Part shown: piece by piece, positions 6,316 to 10,815 of the stretch | Position numbering within the stretch: position 1 is the first letter of the stretch | How the letters are laid out: every line of letters begins with the position of its first letter | NCBI GenBank assembly: GCA_947629275.1 | Contig: CANRDG010000060.1 | Span: 1 to 10,815, forward strand | Reading direction: 5' to 3' | DNA length: 10,815 nt | From: an uncultured Clostridia bacterium | GTDB taxonomy: Bacteria > Bacillota > Clostridia > Oscillospirales > Ruminococcaceae | Notes under the pieces: generated by a model | Seen by the model: the letters and a program-made list of their open reading frames with translations, nothing else | Databases searched by the model: none | Told to the model about the DNA's origin: nothing | Position numbers and translations under genes: made by a program

Positions 6316-6383
6316 TGCGCTTACGCGCAGCCTGCGGAGCCACACGCTGACTGTCACAAGCAGTTGGTGTCTATGTTTGCGCT
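6316..6383 (+). repeat. Structured intergenic repeat, copy 2
   Basis: TGCGC (6316-6320) pairs with GCGCA (6325-6329) around a TTAC loop. After 9 bases comes GCCAC, then a 10-bp stem, 6344-6353 with 6361-6370, which includes three G-T pairs, and then TATGTTTGCGCT. The order of parts and much of the sequence match 3479-3549. The G-T pairs are allowed only in RNA made from the + strand. No clear + strand promoter was seen just upstream. Confidence 0.6.
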
Positions 6384-6415
6384 CCTGCGCCGTGCGACAG
6401 CACAAACAATATACG

Positions 6416-6454
6416 CAGAAAAAACGGTCTCACGCAAAAGCAGTGAAACCGTTT
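6416..6454 (-). terminator. Rho-independent terminator of pdaA
   Basis: Read on the - strand, AAACGGTTTCAC (6454-6443) pairs with GTGAGACCGTTT (6433-6422) with one mismatch around a 9-base loop, and is followed by further T residues (TTTTTTCTG in all). It lies about 30 bases after the pdaA stop codon. The first stem arm touches the heptamer array at 6453-6501. Confidence 0.88.
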
Positions 6455-6501
6455 CTCACCTCTAACTTCTTACTTCTAACCTCTAGCAGCTCGCTTCTAA
6501 T
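6453..6501 (-). repeat. Tandem heptamer array (GTTAGAA-like, seven units) over the pdaA 3' end
   Basis: Read on the - strand in exact 7-base register, the units are ATTAGAA, GCGAGCT, GCTAGAG, GTTAGAA, GTAAGAA, GTTAGAG and GTGAGAA. Six of the seven fit a GTTAGAA-type consensus within two changes, and GCGAGCT is degenerate. The array supplies the final codons (LEASC) and the TAG stop of pdaA and ends at the terminator stem. Confidence 0.7.
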
Positions 6502-7352
6502 TCTCCAAAAGTATATCCCTGCTCTGTCAGCCTGTCTATCACATCGCCAAGTATCTCGGCGTTGGTCTGCGATACCGAATGCAGCAGGTATATCGCTCCG
6601 TCGTGCGCAGCCGAAACTATCTTCTCCTCCGCCTGCGCAGGGTCGGGCTGCGCGTTTACGTCCCAGTCAGCGTATGCAAAGCTCCACAGCACCGTCTCAT
6701 AACCGCAGTCCGCCGTGTATTTCAGCGACGCCTCCGAATACTCCCCCATCGGCGGCCGCAGCAAATTCATCTCATATCCGTAATGCTCTTTCACATACTC
6801 ATGCAGCGAGTTTATCTCCTCCGCACACTCACCCTGCGAAAGGTCGGGCATCGAATAATGCGACATCGTGTGGTTGCCCACCGCGTGACCCTCGTCTATC
6901 ATTCGCTTTACCAGTTCCTCATTGCGTTTCGCGTAATCGCCTACCACAAAAAACGTCGCTTTTACGCCCTTTTCTTTCAGCACGTCAAGAATTTTCGTCG
7001 TGTAGCCGTTCTCGTACCCCTGATCAAACGTCAGGTAGATAACCTTTTCGTCCGTCTCTTTCATAGCATACGCACCGTACTGCGAATACGCCGCATTAAA
7101 ATCTGTTGCCCCAACGGGTCTGTTTTCGTCGTCAACTATAACGCCCTGTCCGTAACCGTGCTTTTCCGTACTCAATTGCACATTGTTCACATTCTCTATA
7201 ACATTCACAGCGCCGCGCACATAGCTCTCAGCCGCCTGAATGTATTTTTCGCAGTCTTCGTTCCAAAACCCCGCACTCTTTGCCGCTCCTGCGCCCATTC
7301 CCGCAAGCGCCGCCGCTCCCACTATCGCCAAGGCAGTCCTTATTATCTTCAT
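6483..7352 (-). CDS. pdaA: PdaA-type polysaccharide deacetylase (muramic delta-lactam de-N-acetylase)
   Basis: This 289-residue secreted enzyme has an N-terminal hydrophobic signal segment (about residues 5-26) and a NodB-homology domain (about 104-280). In Bacillus, PdaA removes the N-acetyl group from muramic acid lacking its peptide, a step toward muramic delta-lactam in spore cortex peptidoglycan. Motifs are LTFDQGYENGYT (107-118, catalytic D110), NHTMSH (160-165, metal ligands H161 and H165), RPPMGEYSE (199-207) and IYLLHSVSQTNAE (254-266, H258). TFD-x-GYENGY and the LLH-VS-NAE segment are specific to PdaA-like members. The second Asp of the NodB TFDDG motif is Gln here; Bacillus PdaA has Asn. 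ATG at 7352 is chosen over TTG at 7358 because GGAG (7364-7361) is then 8 bases away. The C-terminus ends GYTFGELEASC, shorter than in Bacillus. Its presence suggests a spore former. Confidence 0.88.
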   Translation of the reverse strand: MKIIRTALAIVGAAALAGMGAGAAKSAGFWNEDCEKYIQAAESYVRGAVNVIENVNNVQLSTEKHGYGQGVIVDDENRPVGATDFNAAYSQYGAYAMKETDEKVIYLTFDQGYENGYTTKILDVLKEKGVKATFFVVGDYAKRNEELVKRMIDEGHAVGNHTMSHYSMPDLSQGECAEEINSLHEYVKEHYGYEMNLLRPPMGEYSEASLKYTADCGYETVLWSFAYADWDVNAQPDPAQAEEKIVSAAHDGAIYLLHSVSQTNAEILGDVIDRLTEQGYTFGELEASC

Positions 7353-7386
7353 TTTCAATACTCCTTTTCAATATTCCTTTCAACTA

Positions 7387-7415
7387 TAGTATTTGCCGCC
7401 GCCGCGAAATTATGA
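7387..7415 (-). promoter_or_regulatory. Possible sigma-G-like promoter of pdaA
   Basis: Read on the - strand, TCATA (7415-7411) and AATACTA (7393-7387) lie 17 bases apart. They resemble the sigma-G boxes G(A/C)ATA and CATACTA with one mismatch each. Bacillus pdaA is transcribed by sigma-G in the forespore. The upstream gene has its own terminator, so pdaA needs a promoter here. A weak sigma-A reading of the same bases is possible. Confidence 0.35.
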
Positions 7416-7426
7416 ATACGCCACTT

Positions 7427-7473
7427 AAAAAAAATAAAAAACAAAAAGACCGCATACCCACAGGTACACGGTC
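7427..7473 (-). terminator. Rho-independent terminator of ireB
   Basis: Read on the - strand, GACCG (7473-7469) pairs with CGGTC (7452-7448). An inner TACC/GGTA stem lies across a 2x2 internal loop and is capped by a 4-base loop. A long U-rich run follows (TTTTTGTTTTTTATTTTTTTT). The stem begins about 15 bases after the ireB stop. Confidence 0.9.
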
Positions 7474-7488
7474 CGGTTTTCAAATGCC

Positions 7489-7734
7489 TTAATTGCTCAG
7501 ATACGACTTGACGAGCGCCTGCAACAGGTCGTCGCGGTCAATGTGGCGCACCAAGCTCCTCGCGTTGTTGTAAGTGGTTATGTATGTCGGGTCTTCCGAC
7601 AAAATATAACCAACTATCTGATTTATAGGGTTGTAGCCTTTTTCTTTCAGCGCATCGTAAATGATAGTCAGCTTGCGTTTCAGCTCGGCTTCCTTGTCAT
7701 CACTTACCGAAAATGTCATAGTCTGTTCATGCAC
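7489..7734 (-). CDS. ireB: IreB family regulatory phosphoprotein (UPF0297/YrzL)
   Basis: This 81-residue protein matches the IreB/YrzL family (DUF965): TMTFSVSDD at the N-terminus, then LTIIYDALKEKGYNPINQIVGYILSEDPTYITTYNNARSLVR and the ending LLQALVKSYL. In Enterococcus faecalis, IreB is phosphorylated on N-terminal threonines by the PASTA kinase IreK and influences cephalosporin resistance and cell-wall synthesis. T5 and T7 here sit in the corresponding place. The start chosen is GTG at 7734, 9 bases after AAAGGAGG; the upstream ATG at 7761 precedes that site and would add nine residues not seen in the family. In many Firmicutes this gene lies with ruvX and alaS, whereas here it stands between pheT and pdaA with its own promoter and terminator. 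Confidence 0.92.
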   Translation of the reverse strand: MHEQTMTFSVSDDKEAELKRKLTIIYDALKEKGYNPINQIVGYILSEDPTYITTYNNARSLVRHIDRDDLLQALVKSYLSN

Positions 7735-7783
7735 GGCGTTCGCCCTCCTTTGTAAAAACATTTCAAGATAAATTCCTATTTAT

Positions 7784-7812
7784 ATTATAGACTATTTTTA
7801 GCCAAATAACAA
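7784..7812 (-). promoter_or_regulatory. Sigma-A promoter of ireB
   Basis: Read on the - strand, TTGTTA (7812-7807) and a perfect TATAAT (7789-7784) are 17 bases apart. Transcription would begin near 7777, about 45 bases before the GTG start. The spacer and surroundings are very AT-rich. No strong pheT terminator is seen between 7813 and 7893, so read-through from pheT into ireB is possible as well. Confidence 0.85.
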
Positions 7813-7893
7813 GCCCTTTTAAAAAATTTTTGCAAGTTGTATATTTTGCAGCTGATAATTTTTGCTATATGCACAAATTTCAGGCAGACAAAA

Positions 7894-10308
7894 CTATTCT
7901 CTTATCTTTGCGCCAAGCTCTCCAAGGGCTTTCAGTACCTTTTTCATAGCCGCGTCAGCCTGCTCGTCGGTGAGCGTGCCCTCGTGCGAGCGCATAACTA
8001 TCGAGTATGAAACAGACTTCTTTCCGTCCTCTACCTGCTTGCCCCTGTAAACGTCAAACAGCTTCACGCTCTCCAGTATCTTGCCTACAGCATTTTTAAT
8101 AGCCTTTTCAAGACTTGCAACAGGTATTCCGTCATCGCAAACTACCGAAACATCACGCGTTACAGCAGGAAACTTCGGCAGCGGCTTGTAAACGCGCTCC
8201 GTCGTAGACATTTCCATTACCCTGTCAAGATCTATCTTTGCCGCGTAGCAGCGCGTGCCTATGCCGTAATTTTCACAGCACTTAAAACTCAGCTCACCGA
8301 AAATACCTATCGGCACGCCGTCTTTCTTTGCAACTGCAACTCTGCCCGGGTGAAAAGCCGAAACTTCGTCAAAACCGCAGCCCTGCGCCGCAGCTTCGTA
8401 TTCAACATCAAAGCAGCCTACCCTGTCAAGCAGCGTTTCAACAGCACCTTTCAGCGTGAAGAAATCGTCGCTTCCGCCAGCATTGTAAAAACCTATCGTC
8501 AGGCGCGGCGGCTCGTTCGGAAGCTCCTCTCCCTCAACGGGTATATACTCGTTACCCAGTTCAAACAAATACGCGCACGCATTGCGGTTGCTGTAGTTTT
8601 TAGAGAGTATCTCGCACATCGAGGGCAGCGCGGTCGTGCGCATAATGCTGGTGTCCTCGCCGAGAGGATTTGTGATAGTAACAGCCTTGCGCAGTTTGCT
8701 CTCCGCAGGCAGGCATATCCTGTCAAGGTACTTGGGCGATATGAACGAATAAGTCGTTATCTCGTTGTATCCCAAAGCCGTCATTACCCTCTTTACTTCC
8801 CTTTCAAACTTGTGCTTCGGTGTAAGCATAGCCTGCGCTGTTCCTCTTATAACCTCGGACGGTATGTTGTTGTAGCCGTAAAGGCGCGCAACTTCCTCCG
8901 CAATGTCGCTCATATTTTCTATGTCTATACGGTAATAAGGCGCGTAAGCCCTGCCGTCTTTGACAGTAAATTCAAGCTTTTCAAGATACTTTATCATGTC
9001 TGCTTCTGCTATATCCGTGCCGAGGAACGCGTTTATCTTCTTTGCGTCGAATGGCGCGCTCGCAGGCGTGTGATCCGAACAGTCGCAGTCAATTATCTCT
9101 TTCAGCGGTTCGCCTGCTTTAAGTATCTCAACAAGCTGCAAAGCCCTCATCAGCGCAGGCACACACTGCTGCGCGTTCAGACCCTTTTCAAATCTCGCCG
9201 AAGCGTCCGTGCGCATACCCAGCTTTTTGGCAGTCGTGCGTACCGAAGCCCCATCAAAGCAAGCCGACTCAAACACAACAGTCACCGTGTCGTCCATGAT
9301 ACCGCTGTATTCGCCGCCCATAACGCCTGCAACAGCCGCAGGTTTCTCAGCATCGGCAATAACCAGCATTTCCTCCGAAAGCGCTCTTTCAACGCCGTCA
9401 AGAGTCATAATGCTCTCACCCTGCTGTGCATGACGAATGTTAATCTCTCCGCCCTTAACGTAGCGCAGGTCAAACGCGTGCATAGGGTGACCGTACTCCA
9501 GCATAACATAGTTTGTTATGTCAACAAGATTGTTTATAGGTCTTACGCCGCTCGCCCTCAGTCTTTCTCTCATCCACCGAGGCGACGGCTCTATCTTTAC
9601 GTTTTTAACAATGCCTGCCATGTATCTTGAGCACAGCTTCGGGTCGTGTATCTGAACTTTCAGATAGTCAGCGATATTGCCGTCAATGCCGTTAAATACG
9701 GGTTCTTTTATATCGAGCTTTTTGTCAAACGTCGCGGCAGTCTCCCTCGCAAGACCTATAACAGACATACAGTCGGGGCGGTTTGAGGTTATCTCAAATT
9801 CCACCTGCGTGTCGTCAAAGCCTATCGCCTTGCGAATGTCCGTTCCCACCGTTCTGTCGCAGTCCTCGCCGAGAATGAAAATACCGTCCTCTATAGCATA
9901 CGGAAAATCATGCACGGTAAGCCCCAGCTCACTAAGTGAACACAGCATACCGTTCGACGCCACGCCACGCAGTTTGCCGTTTGTAATTTTGACCTGCTTG
10001 CCCTCGTGCAGTACGGTTGACTTGTGCTTTGCAACAGGCACATAGTCGCCGACACTGACATTCTGCGCGCCCGTAACTATCTGCAAAGGCTCGCCCTCGC
10101 CAACGTCTACCATAGTAATGAACATATGGTCAGAGTCGGGGTGCCGCTCGGTAGAAAGCACCTTTCCCACAACAACGTTGGAGATAAAGTCGCCCTCTTC
10201 TCCGTACCTCTCCACCTTTGAGCCTGAAATTGTCAGCCCCGAAACAAATTCTTTTATCGGCATATCGCAGTCAACATAGTCTGCCAGCCACCTCATTGAA
10301 AGATCCAT
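7894..10308 (-). CDS. pheT: Phenylalanine--tRNA ligase beta subunit
   Basis: This 804-residue protein is the full-length beta subunit of the alpha2-beta2 phenylalanyl-tRNA synthetase, which charges tRNA-Phe and edits Tyr-tRNA-Phe. Domains in order are: the N-terminal MDLSMRWLADYV; a tRNA-binding OB domain (about 40-150, with RHPDSDH and QIVTGAQNV); the B3/B4 editing domain (about 213-390, with NNLVDITNYVMLEYGHPMHAFD and AGVMGGEYSGI); and B5 (about 415-480, with DIAEEVARLYGYNNIP). These are followed by the class II-like core (about 490-700, with TNPLGEDTSIMRT and FELGNEY) and the C-terminal FDX-ACB anticodon-binding domain (about 710-803, starting PLPKFPAVTRDVS). The length is normal for bacteria. 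GGGAGG (10324-10319) precedes the ATG by 10 bases. The alpha subunit gene is not next to it in this window; an unknown membrane protein gene lies 21 bases upstream. Confidence 0.97.
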   Translation of the reverse strand: MDLSMRWLADYVDCDMPIKEFVSGLTISGSKVERYGEEGDFISNVVVGKVLSTERHPDSDHMFITMVDVGEGEPLQIVTGAQNVSVGDYVPVAKHKSTVLHEGKQVKITNGKLRGVASNGMLCSLSELGLTVHDFPYAIEDGIFILGEDCDRTVGTDIRKAIGFDDTQVEFEITSNRPDCMSVIGLARETAATFDKKLDIKEPVFNGIDGNIADYLKVQIHDPKLCSRYMAGIVKNVKIEPSPRWMRERLRASGVRPINNLVDITNYVMLEYGHPMHAFDLRYVKGGEINIRHAQQGESIMTLDGVERALSEEMLVIADAEKPAAVAGVMGGEYSGIMDDTVTVVFESACFDGASVRTTAKKLGMRTDASARFEKGLNAQQCVPALMRALQLVEILKAGEPLKEIIDCDCSDHTPASAPFDAKKINAFLGTDIAEADMIKYLEKLEFTVKDGRAYAPYYRIDIENMSDIAEEVARLYGYNNIPSEVIRGTAQAMLTPKHKFEREVKRVMTALGYNEITTYSFISPKYLDRICLPAESKLRKAVTITNPLGEDTSIMRTTALPSMCEILSKNYSNRNACAYLFELGNEYIPVEGEELPNEPPRLTIGFYNAGGSDDFFTLKGAVETLLDRVGCFDVEYEAAAQGCGFDEVSAFHPGRVAVAKKDGVPIGIFGELSFKCCENYGIGTRCYAAKIDLDRVMEMSTTERVYKPLPKFPAVTRDVSVVCDDGIPVASLEKAIKNAVGKILESVKLFDVYRGKQVEDGKKSVSYSIVMRSHEGTLTDEQADAAMKKVLKALGELGAKIRE

Positions 10309-10329
10309 TGTAATGTTTCCTCCCGTTTA

Positions 10330-10815
10330 TTACTGTCTTTGCGCTTGCTCCCATTTCTCACGCCGCTTGGCGTCCAGCATATCATCGAACATATACTTGT
10401 AATCAAGGTAATCCTTCCACTTTTTAACGTAGAATCTGTATTTGTTGTCTTCCACGTCCGTAAGGTCTATCCACACAGAATCCTGTATGCCGTTCGTGCT
10501 GTGTATGGTCGGCTGTAGCTTTTGTATGTCAAGATACTTTATCAAAAGCTTCGCTTTCGGAATGTATAAATAATCGTTCAAAAAGTAAAATGTCTTGAAC
10601 ATAAATTCCGTCTGCGAAAGCTCGTATTCCATTCTCTCGTATTCTTCGGGCGAAATAGCGTTCGCAGTGTCAAGCCTCTTCTGAATTGCCTTGCTCGCTT
10701 TCTTTACCCATTTCCCCGCAAGCCATATGTAAAATATAACCGCCGCCAGACCTATCACAGCGCCGATTATCATACTTGCCTCTGTCTGAAAGGCGGCAAA
10801 CGCTATCGACCACAC
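10330..10815 (-). CDS. Membrane-anchored protein of unknown function (5' end uncertain)
   Basis: The frame is open to the window edge. A GTG stands at 10815, but the gene may extend beyond. An alternative full-length start is ATG at 10773, with AGAGG 5 bases upstream, giving about 147 residues beginning MIIGAVIGLAAVIFYIWLAG. From that start there is one N-terminal membrane segment (about 1-20), a basic stretch (KWVKKASKAIQKR), a helical acidic segment (EEYERMEYELSQ), and a mixed domain with many aromatic residues (KYRFYVKKWKDYLDYKYMFDDML). The C-terminus is KRREKWEQAQRQ. No known family was recognised. Only 21 bases separate it from pheT and no terminator lies between, so the two are probably co-transcribed. 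It occupies the place where pheS would usually be. Confidence 0.7.
   Translation of the reverse strand: MWSIAFAAFQTEASMIIGAVIGLAAVIFYIWLAGKWVKKASKAIQKRLDTANAISPEEYERMEYELSQTEFMFKTFYFLNDYLYIPKAKLLIKYLDIQKLQPTIHSTNGIQDSVWIDLTDVEDNKYRFYVKKWKDYLDYKYMFDDMLDAKRREKWEQAQRQ

Noticed and set aside
6377..7415. Long + strand ORFs (221 and 278 codons) opposite pdaA
   Set aside because: They are shadows of pdaA, which has all its catalytic motifs. Their translations are rich in Arg, Ser and Pro as expected for antisense frames.
7813..7893. Terminator directly after pheT
   Set aside because: There is AT-rich sequence with a duplicated GCAAAAATT and an A/T palindrome, but no GC-rich stem before the T-run.
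8350..9630. 426-codon ORF on the + strand inside pheT
   Set aside because: It is a shadow of the well-supported pheT reading frame, with basic low-complexity translation and no domain.

Overview
The window looks like chromosomal DNA of a Gram-positive, Clostridia-type Firmicute, probably in or near the Ruminococcus/Oscillospiraceae group. The signs are AGGAGG-type ribosome binding sites, promoters close to TTGACA-17-TATAAT, an IreB phosphoprotein, a PdaA-type deacetylase of the kind used in spore cortex, and a clostridial AI-2E family transporter. This placement is inferred from gene content. No tRNA, rRNA, CRISPR array, insertion sequence or prophage gene was seen.

Left part, + strand (1-3388): a tightly packed operon. 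It holds a possible tail of an upstream gene, a two-pass membrane protein with two DUF3592-like beta modules, an AI-2E family transporter, a TcdA/YrvM-type E1-like enzyme (cyclic t6A in tRNA) and a TtcA-type PP-loop thiolase (2-thiocytidine in tRNA). The last three genes overlap by 14 and 11 bases, so translation is probably coupled. The last two enzymes both modify the tRNA anticodon loop.

Middle (3389-4490): about 330 bases of hairpin-rich non-coding DNA, then a strong promoter, a 13-14 codon leader ORF, and two mutually exclusive hairpins next to the AGGAGG of a DUF2441-like gene. This looks like a translational switch. A perfect 10-bp stem ends this unit and also ends the converging gene from the other side.

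Right part, - strand (4492-10815), in transcription order: a membrane-anchored unknown protein (cut by the window edge), pheT, ireB with its own promoter and terminator, pdaA with a possible forespore promoter and its own terminator, and a large lipoprotein with a consensus promoter and an Asp/Tyr-rich tail.

Most notable non-gene signals: (1) the DUF2441 leader switch; (2) a structured element present twice (3479-3549 and 6316-6383), whose main stem keeps pairing through two compensatory double changes and G-U pairs, as expected for RNA on the + strand; (3) a seven-unit heptamer tandem array (6453-6501) that supplies the last codons and the stop of pdaA and touches its terminator.
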